From the NCBI GenBank assembly GCA_018608405.1, contig JABAZP010000026.1, forward strand, positions 1 through 52,282: 52,282 nucleotides of DNA, written 5' to 3'. Below, in pieces: positions 17,443-26,399 of this stretch. A program made the translations under genes and the position numbers. Within the stretch, counting starts at the first letter, position 1. The number at the start of each line of letters is the position of its first letter. The DNA comes from Flavobacteriales bacterium. Lineage in GTDB: Bacteria > Bacteroidota > Bacteroidia > Flavobacteriales_E > Vicingaceae. The notes below the pieces were generated by a model. The model was given only the letters and a program-made list of their open reading frames with translations. It was not told the origin of the DNA and searched no databases.

Positions 17443-17459
17443 TCAAAAATAAAATTATC

Positions 17460-18377
17460 ATGAAACACCAATTCCAAGTAAACAAGATTTTAATACCGAT
17501 TGACTTCTCAAACACGTCAAAGTTAGCACTTGAGCATGCTGCTCATTTGTGCAAGGCATTTGACTCTGAATTGCACTTGGTGCACATTTACAAAACATCT
17601 ACCATAGACGTTTTACCGAACTTAACTGCAACTTCTGCTAGTCTTCCGAACTACGAAGGGTAAAGAGAAATGGTTATTGAAGAATTAAATGCTATTGGAA
17701 AAAAGTTTAGTAAAAAACACAACATAGCATATAATATTGAAGTAAAAGAAGGAAGCGTTTCTAAGGGTATTATAGCAACCGCTCAAGATTGTGGTGCTGA
17801 TTTAATTGTGATGGGAACACATGGTGTTAGTGGTTTTGAAGAGTTCTTTTTAGGAAGTAATGCTTACCGAGTGGTTACTTCTTCCACAGTTCCGGTATTA
17901 ACGGTACAAGACCACTCTGACAAGATGGGGTTTCAGAACATCGTTTTACCAATTGATAGCTCACAACACACGAGAGATAAGGTTTCTGAAGCTGTTGCAC
18001 TTGCTGAAGCTATGGGTAGTAAGATACACATTGCGCAGTTAGTAAGAGAAGATGATGACGCTGCGATTATGAATTTAAAAGTCAAACAAATTGAAGAGCA
18101 CCTCGATAACAAATCTATTGCTCACCAGACGACGGTAATCAACAATGATAATATTGCTGAAGCAACGTTGGAATTTGCTAAAAAGGTAGAAGGTGATTTA
18201 ATCGTTGTTATGACAGACCAAGAAAACTATACTGGGTTCTTTGTTGGTGAATATGCGCAGCAAATTGTAAATCATTCTAAAATTCCGGTTTTAAGTGTTA
18301 CACCATTAGGTATTGTAAAAGGCTTTTCGCAAAACTCAGTTGGGTGGTGCCAGCAACCCTTTTTAATAAAGCTTTAA
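17460..18377 (+). pseudogene. Tandem universal stress protein gene with an in-frame TAA
   Basis: Two frames in the same phase read as one UspA-domain-pair protein of 305 codons interrupted at codon 68 (TAA, 17661-17663). Before it: MKHQFQVNKILIPIDFSN... to 'TATSASLPNYEG'. After it: 'REMVIEELNAIGKKFSKKHN' and 'GADLIVMGTHGVSGFEEFFLGS', the G-2x-G-9x-G(S/T) nucleotide motif of Usp. The second domain follows ('NIVLPIDSSQHTRDKVSEAV'). A single substitution explains the stop. The 3' part could be translated from ATG 17670, giving a truncated protein lacking the first beta-strand. Such proteins usually bind ATP or sense stress; this copy is probably non-functional or requires readthrough. Confidence 0.8.
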
Positions 18378-18383
18378 ATATTC

Positions 18384-19628
18384 ATGCAAGCAGAGCTAAT
18401 CACCATTGGTGATGAAATACTTTTTGGCCAAACCATAGACACAAATTCTGCCTGGATGGGTAAGAGGTTGAATCTTCTAGGCATCCAAGTAAGTCAGATT
18501 ACTTCCATCAAGGATGAACGAGAAGCTATTCTAACAGCATTATTAGCCGCGGAGCATTCCGCGGCTAATTTGGTTTTGATTACTGGTGGGCTAGGTCCAA
18601 CCAAAGACGACATTACCAAGCATGTGTTATGTGAATATTTTAATACGTACCTAGAACGCAACCAAGAAGTATTAAAACAAATTCAATCCTTTTTTAAAGA
18701 AAGAGGAAGAGAAATGTTGGAGTCTAATAACCAACAAGCAGACTTGCCTAAAGCGTGCACGGTGTTACTCAATAAAATGGGAACTGCCAGTGGAATGTGG
18801 TTTGAAAGAAACAACACGGTTTTTGTAAGTATGCCAGGTGTCCCTTACGAAATGAAGCATTTAATGAGCGATCACGTGTTGCCCAAAGTGCAAGAAATTT
18901 TTCAATTGCCTGCAATCTTTCACAAAACCATCATGACTGAAGGTATTGGGGAATCATTTTTAGTAGAAATTATTAAAGACTGGGAAACCAGTTTAAGTGC
19001 TGAAGACGTCAAGATTGCTTACCTGCCGTCACCAGGAATTGTTAGGGTTCGTTTAACCTCAATGGGAACCGAAATAGAACCGTTGCAGGAAAAGGTCAAT
19101 AGAAAAGCACAAGAATTACATCAAATTATTCCTCAATATATTTTTGGGGAAGATGACATCTCAATGGAAGAAGCATTGGGAAAGTTATTAATAGAAAAAG
19201 GCAAAACTATTGCAACCGCAGAAAGCTGCACAGGTGGTTACATTGCTCATTTATTAACGAGTAGACCAGGAAGTTCCGCATTCTATTTGGGGGGATTTGT
19301 TTCTTACGATAACCAAGTAAAGGTTGAAGTTCTGAAAGTTGACAAAGATTCAATTGAGGAAGAGGGGGCGGTAAGTGAAACCGTGGTAAAACAAATGGCC
19401 AATGGCGCAAGAAACTTGCTAAAAACTGACTTGGCAATTGCCACATCAGGGGTAGCTGGCCCAGATGGAGGAACGGATGAAAAACCGGTTGGAACTGTTT
19501 GGATTGCAGTAGCCTCGTCTACCGGAGTTATTGCAAAAAAGTTCCTTTTTGAAAAAAATAGAGTCCGCAATATTCGCAGAAGTGCGATGGCAGCAATGAG
19601 TATGGTTAGAAAGGTGTTAACGTCTTAA
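18384..19628 (+). CDS. cinA: CinA-like protein (competence-damage/NMN amidohydrolase family)
   Basis: A 414-residue cytoplasmic protein with two domains. Residues 1-170 form a MoCF-binding domain: 'AELITIGDEILFGQTIDTNS' and 'LITGGLGPTKDD'. The C-terminal CinA domain starts near 255 with 'TIATAESCTGGYIAHLL' and continues 'SGVAGPDGGTDEKPVGTVW', where nicotinamide mononucleotide deamidase activity is known in relatives. It may salvage pyridine nucleotides. It begins 6 bases after the Usp gene, so the two may be co-transcribed. The last four bases are shared with the convergent peptidase gene. Confidence 0.94.
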   Translation: MQAELITIGDEILFGQTIDTNSAWMGKRLNLLGIQVSQITSIKDEREAILTALLAAEHSAANLVLITGGLGPTKDDITKHVLCEYFNTYLERNQEVLKQIQSFFKERGREMLESNNQQADLPKACTVLLNKMGTASGMWFERNNTVFVSMPGVPYEMKHLMSDHVLPKVQEIFQLPAIFHKTIMTEGIGESFLVEIIKDWETSLSAEDVKIAYLPSPGIVRVRLTSMGTEIEPLQEKVNRKAQELHQIIPQYIFGEDDISMEEALGKLLIEKGKTIATAESCTGGYIAHLLTSRPGSSAFYLGGFVSYDNQVKVEVLKVDKDSIEEEGAVSETVVKQMANGARNLLKTDLAIATSGVAGPDGGTDEKPVGTVWIAVASSTGVIAKKFLFEKNRVRNIRRSAMAAMSMVRKVLTS

Positions 19629-20860
19629 AACTTGACCATTTCCTCAATAACTTCTTCTCCACGCTGAACTTTAATCATGGTTGAATCGCCCTTTTCAAAA
19701 AGACTCAAGCCTTTCATGTAGGCTTTCATACCATCAACAATTATAGTATCCATTTGAATCACGATATCTCCCTTTAAAAACCCTGCTTTGCTTGCAGGTT
19801 TACCTTCAGTTACTCCGTCAATTCGCATTCCCTCTCCTTGAAACAAATAATCCGGCATCACTCCTAGCGTAACTGTAAATCGTGAGTTATCTTCACTTTC
19901 GTCTTTTGTTTTCACAAACTCAAAAGTGTCTTTTGCATCCAATTGGTCAGCAAGTCGCACAATCAATTCTTTAATCATTTGAATACCGTCGTAGTTTATT
20001 TTCTCAACATCATCACTTGGCTTGTGGTAGTCTTCATGCTGACCGGTAAAAAAGTGCAGTACAGGAATATCTTGCAAGTAAAACGAAGTATGATCTGAAG
20101 GTCCAACACCGGACTCGCCATAGATCAATGATAAATTATCCCAATTCGCTTTTTCTAATTCATCCGTCCAATTAGGATTTGTTCCCACTCCATTAATGGC
20201 TAATCCTTTTGAGGTGTCCAGTCTACCTACCATGTCAAAATTGAGCATGTACTGAACCTCTTCTAAGTTAATGGTTGGGTTTTTACAGTAGTAATTCGAC
20301 CCTAACAATCCCATTTCCTCTCCAGAAAAAGCCATAAACAGGTAGTTCGATTTTTTCGCAGTTTTGCTATTCTTTAGCTCTTCTGCTAAAGCTAGCATAA
20401 GTGCGACACCGCTTGCATTATCATCTGCTCCATTGTGAATAGCTCCGTCTTTCTCGGCATGAAGTGAACCTGAAATTCCGTGGCCTAAGTGATCGTAATG
20501 CGCGCCAATGATCACTGTTTTATTCGCGCCATTGTCAATCATACCCAAAACGTTTGAAACTTGGATAGTTTTAGTCGAGGCCAATGCCTCCTCATGTGGA
20601 TTTGCCTTTTGAGCAAAATCAAACGTTTGCAGAAACCCGTTCTCACCTTTCTCAGATAGACCAATTGCTCTCATTCTTTCTGAAATATATTCAGCAGCTA
20701 AACGCTCCCCCTCAGTTCCGCTTTCTCGACCCCCCAACGAATCTGAAGCCAAATATTGAACATCAGATTTTAATAAGAATAAGGGTTCAACTTTCTTTTC
20801 TTGACAAGAAAATAATACGAAAGCAGATGCACAAGCAGCAACAATTAATTTCAATTTCAT
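19625..20860 (-). CDS. M28-family zinc peptidase with C-terminal PDZ domain, lipoprotein
   Basis: A 411-residue exported enzyme. The N-terminus ends 'AFVLFSCQEKK', a lipobox with Cys at residue 19. The M28 core shows 'VIIGAHYDHLGHG' (first zinc His), 'NGADDNASGVALMLALAEEL' (bridging Asp), 'FMAFSGEEMGLLGSNYY' (catalytic Glu-Glu) and 'GVGPSDHTSFYL' with the last ligands. A PDZ-like domain from about residue 335 ('MRIDGVTEGKPASKAGFLKG') may position substrates. It is expected to act as an aminopeptidase in the periplasm or at the cell surface. It is divergent from the TolB-like gene. Confidence 0.93.
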   Translation of the reverse strand: MKLKLIVAACASAFVLFSCQEKKVEPLFLLKSDVQYLASDSLGGRESGTEGERLAAEYISERMRAIGLSEKGENGFLQTFDFAQKANPHEEALASTKTIQVSNVLGMIDNGANKTVIIGAHYDHLGHGISGSLHAEKDGAIHNGADDNASGVALMLALAEELKNSKTAKKSNYLFMAFSGEEMGLLGSNYYCKNPTINLEEVQYMLNFDMVGRLDTSKGLAINGVGTNPNWTDELEKANWDNLSLIYGESGVGPSDHTSFYLQDIPVLHFFTGQHEDYHKPSDDVEKINYDGIQMIKELIVRLADQLDAKDTFEFVKTKDESEDNSRFTVTLGVMPDYLFQGEGMRIDGVTEGKPASKAGFLKGDIVIQMDTIIVDGMKAYMKGLSLFEKGDSTMIKVQRGEEVIEEMVKF

Positions 20861-20879
20861 AAGGCTAAAAAATAAAATT

Positions 20880-20887
20880 CAAAGCTA
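20880..20887 (-). promoter_or_regulatory. -7 element upstream of the M28 peptidase gene
   Basis: The minus strand reads TAGCTTTG, an exact TAnnTTTG match, 20 bases before the ATG at 20860. No good -33 box is seen. Confidence 0.4.
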
Positions 20888-20900
20888 AACAATACTATTC

Positions 20901-20928
20901 TTTCGTTTTTACTAAAACCTTAAGTTTG
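20901..20928 (+). promoter_or_regulatory. Promoter of the TolB-like lipoprotein gene
   Basis: TTT (20901-20903), 17 bases, then TAAGTTTG (20921-20928), 17 bases before the ATG at 20946. It stands back to back with the peptidase -7 element in the same 85-base gap. Confidence 0.5.
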
Positions 20929-20945
20929 CAAAAAATTATTCAAGA

Positions 20946-22058
20946 ATGAAACAAGTATTTATTGCCCTTGTAAGTCTATTTATTATCGCTTGCGGAACTG
21001 AAAACAAATCTAACAACTCAACAGAAGAAACTACCACTGCTGATTCAGTTGCAACGGAAGCCTCAATAATAAATGAAGGAGAAAAGCATTTTTCAAGTCT
21101 AAAGCAACTAACAGATGGTGGGGATAATGCAGAAGCTTATTGGAGTTTTGATGATTCAAAATTGGTTTTTCAAGTAAGTAATCCTGAATGGGAATTGGAA
21201 TGTGACCAGATATTTGTATTCGATTGGCAAAATGACAATTTGATGGAAAAAATGCCGCAAATGGTTAGCACAGGTTTAGGCCGAACAACTTGCTCTTACT
21301 TCTTACCTGGAGATACAACGATTGTGTACGCTTCTACCCATTTAGCAGACTCAGCTTGCCCTCCAACTCCTGAAAGAACAAATGGTCGCTACGTGTGGCC
21401 CATTTACGAGAGTTTCGACATCTTTACTGCAGATTTAGAGGGAAATATTGTCAATCAATTAACTACTGAGCCAGGCTATGACGCGGAAGCTACTGTTTCT
21501 CCTAAAGGCGATAAAATTGTATTTACTTCTTTACGCACAGGAGACTTAGAATTGTTTACATGTGATATTGACGGCTCAAATGTGAAGCAAATCACATTCG
21601 ACTTAGGGTATGATGGTGGTGCATTTTTCTCACCTGACGGAACTAAATTGATCTTCAGATCAAGTCGACCAAAAACGGATGAAGAAGTAAAGAAATACAA
21701 AGACTTATTGGCCGAAGGTTTAGTGGAACCAACCAACATGGAGCTATACATCTGTAATGCAGATGGATCTGAATTAAGACAGTTGACTGACTTAGGAAAA
21801 GCGAACTGGTGTCCGTTCTTTCACCCTTCAGGTGAGAAAGTAATTTTCGCTTCGAATCACCACACAGAGCGAGGATTCCCTTTTAACTTGTACATGATAA
21901 ACATTGATGGCACAGGGCTTGAGCAAGTAACAAATGACGATACGTTTGATGCATTCCCTGTTTTTTCTAACGATGGAAAACATTTAGTGTTTTCTTCGAA
22001 TAGAAACAATGGAGGAACAAGAGAAACGAACTTGTTTGTGGCAGAGTGGCAAGATTAA
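20946..22058 (+). CDS. TolB-like beta-propeller (PD40) lipoprotein
   Basis: A 370-residue lipoprotein with lipobox 'LFIIACGTEN' (Cys at 16). After a Ser/Thr-rich linker come five or more WD40-like PD40 repeats: 'AEATVSPKGDKIVFTSLRTG', 'GGAFFSPDGTKLIFRSSRP' and 'DAFPVFSNDGKHLVFSSNRN'. These build a propeller like that of TolB or peptidase N-terminal domains. No catalytic domain follows. A periplasmic binding role is likely. It shares a 4-base stop overlap with the convergent downstream gene. Confidence 0.88.
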   Translation: MKQVFIALVSLFIIACGTENKSNNSTEETTTADSVATEASIINEGEKHFSSLKQLTDGGDNAEAYWSFDDSKLVFQVSNPEWELECDQIFVFDWQNDNLMEKMPQMVSTGLGRTTCSYFLPGDTTIVYASTHLADSACPPTPERTNGRYVWPIYESFDIFTADLEGNIVNQLTTEPGYDAEATVSPKGDKIVFTSLRTGDLELFTCDIDGSNVKQITFDLGYDGGAFFSPDGTKLIFRSSRPKTDEEVKKYKDLLAEGLVEPTNMELYICNADGSELRQLTDLGKANWCPFFHPSGEKVIFASNHHTERGFPFNLYMINIDGTGLEQVTNDDTFDAFPVFSNDGKHLVFSSNRNNGGTRETNLFVAEWQD

Positions 22059-22720
22059 AAGCCTGTCTTTTGAGATTTAATGTGCTCCACTAGCACACCT
22101 ACACAGCCAGTTTCTCTAACTTTTAATTTCATTTTAGATTCTTCTCCGGGAACAGTTACCTCAACAATTAAACTCATTGAACCCTCGGCTGTAAACTCAA
22201 TATAACGGCTATAAGTATCTTGAGAATTATCGTATAACAACTCCTTAACCAATTTAAACTGTGGCCTATTGCTCCCTATAGAAGTTGCACTTTCCTCACT
22301 GTACAGATCTTCCGAGTAAATGTCCTCGGAGTAATCTTCATAATCATCCTCTGAGTAATCATCTTCGGAATAATCATCGGTAGAACCTTCATCGTAAGTG
22401 GTTTCTTGAACAAATGGCACCTCTTCTGCTTTAGGTTTAATCAATACCTTTTGCTTTTCATAAATTTTAAACTGCACCTCTCCCCCAAGATTTTCTTCAT
22501 TGCAAACAGATACCCGATAATCTTGCCCATTATAGGCAACTAAATGAAATTCTGAAACCTTCCCCTTGGCCATAATGGCGCTTTTAGACTGGCTGTCATA
22601 CTTCATAAAAACACCGTCATTATCGCTACAATTTTTTTTGTGGTAGTACGAAAACTCCGTTTGTGCCTGAGCAGTCAAACCGGTTAAAACAATACCAAAA
22701 AGTATTATAAATTGCCTCAT
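22055..22720 (-). CDS. Hypothetical exported protein with an acidic Tyr-Ser-Glu-Asp repeat
   Basis: I do not recognise a family. The 221-residue protein has a signal peptide (residues 1-19, ending GLTAQA). Residues about 115-150 form a low-complexity run of five to seven copies of (D/E)YSED variants, strongly acidic, between two apparently folded segments. The C-terminal domain begins 'FKLVKELLYDNSQDTYSRYI' and ends 'HIKSQKTGF'. The acidic linker could bind calcium or keep domains apart. It lies 4 bases after the adjacent lipoprotein gene, so the two form a unit. Confidence 0.75.
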   Translation of the reverse strand: MRQFIILFGIVLTGLTAQAQTEFSYYHKKNCSDNDGVFMKYDSQSKSAIMAKGKVSEFHLVAYNGQDYRVSVCNEENLGGEVQFKIYEKQKVLIKPKAEEVPFVQETTYDEGSTDDYSEDDYSEDDYEDYSEDIYSEDLYSEESATSIGSNRPQFKLVKELLYDNSQDTYSRYIEFTAEGSMSLIVEVTVPGEESKMKLKVRETGCVGVLVEHIKSQKTGF

Positions 22721-22724
22721 AGTT

Positions 22725-23609
22725 TTACATGTTTTGAGCCACTAGTTGAGCTCTATACAACTCAATTTCAGCCTTTAATTTTAAGAATTGATCTATTGTC
22801 ATTTGTATTTTCTTGCCTTTTCCAAAAACCAACTTGTCTCCTTTTTTCATCGTTGATTCAACAGCAGGACCTTGCTCTAAGGAGTCAAATACCACTTTAA
22901 TGTCTTGAATTTTCTTTAATTGTTCCTGAACACCTTGTTCCCCCTTATTTTTAGATAAATAGACATACAAGTTATCGAACGTAATTCTTTGAGCTGCAAT
23001 TCGCTCAACAGCCGCCGAAGCAAGGTCGACTTCCGTAATAGCATTTAAACTAATGTGGATACTTTCAACCCAACCTCCCAATGACATCAGGGCTAATTTC
23101 CCTTTTTGCCCATTACCTTCTAAATACTGAACCGCGTTATAATAAGCATCACTTGCTATGAACGCCAAAGAATCAGGATTTTCCATATTTGATCTTATCT
23201 GTTCCATCATATCTTCCGTCATCAATTCTTCAATTTGCAAGTCTGCGCTCAATTGCCGAACAGTTTCGTAAAGTTTAATGGTAGATTCTACATCTTGATA
23301 AGCGGCAGCGTATGCTAAATCTGCCGTGTAAATTCCAAATACTATTGCTTTCTGACTCGGATCTGTATAATTGGAAACAATTCCGTAATCATGGAGCAAC
23401 GATTTATTATATGCAATGCCATTGTTGTTAATGAAGGCAAACATTTCCTCTGGTGAAGGTATTGCTTAATAAGATGCTTTTTCCAACTCATCAACAGTTG
23501 CTGCTTCCGAATTCACCTCATCCTTCGTTGTATCCTCATTTCGTTTGCTTTCCGCTGCGCATGCAGAAAGAAGGAGCAGTAAACCGAAGGATATAATTAA
23601 CTCTTTCAT
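22725..23609 (-). pseudogene. Putative lipoprotein gene interrupted by an in-frame TAA
   Basis: The start ATG at 23609 gives MKELIISFGLLLLLSACAAE, a textbook lipoprotein signal (Cys at 17), followed by a charged linker to 'LEKASY'. A TAA (23466-23468) then interrupts, after which the same frame continues 'AIPSPEEMFAFINNNGIAYN' to 'RAQLVAQNM'. Without the stop the product is 294 residues. The downstream part alone (239 codons from ATG 23444) would be cytoplasmic and lack export. The body is helical with no known domain I can name ('DLAYAAAYQDVESTIKLYETVRQL', shown by 'IKLYETVRQL'). A single substitution explains the stop. The following acidic-repeat gene may be affected by polarity. Confidence 0.7.
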
Positions 23610-23675
23610 CTTTCTGAATTTAAAGTCGAATATATTAAAAGCTTGGCGACAATTCTAGAAAAACAGATTTTTATT

Positions 23676-25136
23676 TTAACCTGAAGTTTTTAAATGCTTC
23701 TTGCGTAATAGGTGCAACCCAATGTAGGTTAATAAGCCATTTAACATCAGCAATTCAAAACCAAACTTATACCCGTTCAACCATACTTCAGAATTAAGTT
23801 GAATGACGTAGCAAATGATTGGACAAATCAAACAAATCAAGGGTACCCACTTATCTTTTAATTCAATTTTATGGAGCAAGCCAAATGCATACAAGCCTAA
23901 AAGAGGGCCGTAAGTGTACCCTGCCACTTTAAACAAACTGCTAATGACACTTCCGTCGCTTATGAAACTAAAAATTAAAATGACCAGATACAACACAAAA
24001 GACATGATGATATGCGTTGTTTTTCTTGTTCTCTGAGCTTCAAGTTCCGGTTTCTTCTCAACTGCTAAAAAATCAACACAAACAGAAGTTGTCAAAGCAG
24101 TTAATGCTGAATCGGCACTAGAGTATGCCGCCGCAATTAACCCTAAAATAAAAAACACCGAAACAGCAATGCCTAAAGTATTACCTAAGGCAAGCGATGG
24201 AAATAACTCATCCGTTTTGGCAGGTATTTCAATACCATTTTGATTTGAGTAGATAAACAGTAGTGCACCTAACCCTAAAAACAACACATTAACAAACACT
24301 AAAACGATACTCATTGAAAACATGTTCCATTTTGCTTCCTTTATGTTTTTGCAGCTTAAGTTTTTCTGCATCATATCTTGATCTAAACCAGTCATCACTA
24401 TTGTAATGAAGGCGCCACTTAAAAACTGTTTCCAGAAGAAATTAGAGGCTCTCCAATCATCAAAAAAGAACACTTGTGAATAATCACTCGCTTTTACAGT
24501 AGACAATAGCTCTGAAAACCCTAAATCTAACTGATCTCTAATTTGGTAAATTGCAACACCGACAGCCAGAAGCATGAACAAGGTTTGCAGAGAGTCTGTC
24601 CAAACAATGGTTTTAATTCCGCCCTTGGCAGTATATACCCAAATTAACAAAATGGTAATCGCTACGGTGAGGTAGTAAGGTATATTCCAATCATCAAAAA
24701 TTGCAATCTGGAGCACATTGGCCACTAAGTATAATCGAAACGCAGCTCCTATGGTACGTGAAAGTAGGAAGTAAAATGCTCCTGTTTTATAGCTCCAAAA
24801 ACCAAAGCGTTGCTCTAGATAAGTATAAATGGAAGTTAAATTTAAGCGGTAATAGAGGGGCATTAAAACATTTGCAACCACAAGGTAACCTAGCAAATAA
24901 CCCAACACCATTTGAAGGTATGAAAACTGACTTGTGCCTACCCAACCGGGCACTGAAATAAAGGTAACACCCGATAATGAAGTGCCAATCATTCCGAAAG
25001 CCACCAAATACCAGGGGGAGTTCTTATTTCCTACAAAAAATGAACTGTTGTCGGCTCCTTTAGACGTAATGCGAGCAATCAGCAACAGAAATAGAAAATA
25101 TAACGCTACAATTCCTGCTATTACTGCTGAACTCAT
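23676..25136 (-). CDS. Sodium:solute symporter (SSS family)
   Basis: A 486-residue membrane transporter with about thirteen segments. SSS signatures include 'FGMIGTSLSGVTFISVPGW' near residue 50, 'TAKGGIKTIVWTDSLQTLFM' near 175 and 'AAAYSSADSALTALTTSVC' near 340, the last resembling the sodium-site helix. It imports an organic solute driven by the sodium gradient. The start is 3 bases from the lhgO stop, so the two are co-transcribed; a dicarboxylate or hydroxy-acid substrate is plausible but not shown. The 67-base gap after it precedes the interrupted lipoprotein gene. Confidence 0.92.
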   Translation of the reverse strand: MSSAVIAGIVALYFLFLLLIARITSKGADNSSFFVGNKNSPWYLVAFGMIGTSLSGVTFISVPGWVGTSQFSYLQMVLGYLLGYLVVANVLMPLYYRLNLTSIYTYLEQRFGFWSYKTGAFYFLLSRTIGAAFRLYLVANVLQIAIFDDWNIPYYLTVAITILLIWVYTAKGGIKTIVWTDSLQTLFMLLAVGVAIYQIRDQLDLGFSELLSTVKASDYSQVFFFDDWRASNFFWKQFLSGAFITIVMTGLDQDMMQKNLSCKNIKEAKWNMFSMSIVLVFVNVLFLGLGALLFIYSNQNGIEIPAKTDELFPSLALGNTLGIAVSVFFILGLIAAAYSSADSALTALTTSVCVDFLAVEKKPELEAQRTRKTTHIIMSFVLYLVILIFSFISDGSVISSLFKVAGYTYGPLLGLYAFGLLHKIELKDKWVPLICLICPIICYVIQLNSEVWLNGYKFGFELLMLNGLLTYIGLHLLRKKHLKTSG

Positions 25137-25139
25137 ACC

Positions 25140-26363
25140 CTATTGTAAATTGAAACGTTCTTTTGCCATGGCAACTATGTCTTCTCCAATTGCCAAACAC
25201 GCCGTTGCTGCCGGTGAAGGTGCGTTTAGTACGTGAATGCTATTGTTTTTATATTCAATTTTAAAGTCTTCTATCATTTCCCCATCTGGACCAAGAGCCA
25301 TGGCACGAACACCTGCCCTTCCCGGTCGTATATCTTCCATGGTTAACGAAGGAATTAATTCTTGTAATCTGTCTAAAAACAATCGTTTACTAAACGCTCG
25401 CTTGTATTCGTCTAGTCCAAACTTCCAATGTTTTGCGAATAGTTTCCAGGTTCCCGAATAACCTAAAGCATCCATTGTATCCTTTAAATCAAAGTCAGTT
25501 TTACCGTACCCTTCGCGCTTAAATGTGAACACAGCATTTGGACCACATTCTATTTCTCCATCTGTCATTCTAGTAAAATGCACTCCCAAAAATGGAAATG
25601 CCGGATTTGGAACGGGATAAATTAAGTGTTTTACCTTGTGTTTCCCTTCGTCATTTAATTCATAATAATCTCCTCGAAAACCAACAATTTGCATGTCCAA
25701 TTCCACCCCGTCATCTTTTGCTAAACGATCAGATTGTAAGCCTCCGCAGTAAATCATGTGCTTCGCCTTGTAGTTCGTTTTCTCCGTTTTTATTACAGAC
25801 ACTCCACCTTCTTGATTTGCATGAATGAATGCATCTCCTAAAGATACTTTGCTCTCAGGCTCCATGGCAAGTGCTAACTCAGCCATTCGATCGGTAGCTT
25901 GAACATAATTGATGATTCCTGTGCAACCTACTCTTATTCCTCCTATGCTATTGCAAAAGGGCTCAATCTCCCGCACTTGATCACCTGTAATTTTCTCAAT
26001 ATCTTCAGTATCGTTCGCTAAACCGTTTGCAAAAATCTTCTCCATGAAAGGAAGTTGTGCTTCTTCCGTAGCTACTACCACTTTTCCACATACCTCATGA
26101 TCCACCTTGTATTCCTTAGAGAACTTTACCAAGGCCCTTCTGCCCCTAACACAGGTAATTGCCTTTTGAGAACCGGGCTTGTAGTACAATCCTGAATGAA
26201 TAACGCCTGAGTTATTCCCAGTTTGATGAGCAGCCAAATGGTCCTCCTTTTCAATCAATAAAATTTTTAACTGAGGAAATTTTAATTGCATTTGGTAAAG
26301 CGTTGCAACTCCAACAATTCCTCCACCAACTATGGCAATGTCGTATATCTTTTCTTGATTCAA
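25140..26363 (-). CDS. lhgO: L-2-hydroxyglutarate oxidase
   Basis: A 407-residue FAD-dependent DAO-superfamily enzyme. 'YDIAIVGGGIVGVATLYQM' at residues 7-25 is the FAD-binding beta-alpha-beta loop. 'TGNNSGVIHSGLYYKPGSQK' near residue 48 is the signature of the LhgO/L2HGDH group, and 'DIRPGRAGVRAM' near 345 closes the family pattern. It converts L-2-hydroxyglutarate to 2-oxoglutarate, repairing a by-product of metabolism. The gene lies 36 bases after an MFS gene and 3 bases before a sodium symporter, so all three may be one transcript. Confidence 0.93.
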   Translation of the reverse strand: MNQEKIYDIAIVGGGIVGVATLYQMQLKFPQLKILLIEKEDHLAAHQTGNNSGVIHSGLYYKPGSQKAITCVRGRRALVKFSKEYKVDHEVCGKVVVATEEAQLPFMEKIFANGLANDTEDIEKITGDQVREIEPFCNSIGGIRVGCTGIINYVQATDRMAELALAMEPESKVSLGDAFIHANQEGGVSVIKTEKTNYKAKHMIYCGGLQSDRLAKDDGVELDMQIVGFRGDYYELNDEGKHKVKHLIYPVPNPAFPFLGVHFTRMTDGEIECGPNAVFTFKREGYGKTDFDLKDTMDALGYSGTWKLFAKHWKFGLDEYKRAFSKRLFLDRLQELIPSLTMEDIRPGRAGVRAMALGPDGEMIEDFKIEYKNNSIHVLNAPSPAATACLAIGEDIVAMAKERFNLQ

Positions 26364-26399
26364 AACTTCAATTTTTTAGGTTGTAAAAGTAATCACAAG

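Noticed and set aside
17661..23468. Reassignment of TAA as a sense codon
   Set aside because: TAA ends many intact genes in the window at the expected position, so only the two affected genes are unusual.
22055..23609. Toxin-antitoxin pair
   Set aside because: Both products are exported and larger than typical pairs; there is no matching family signature.
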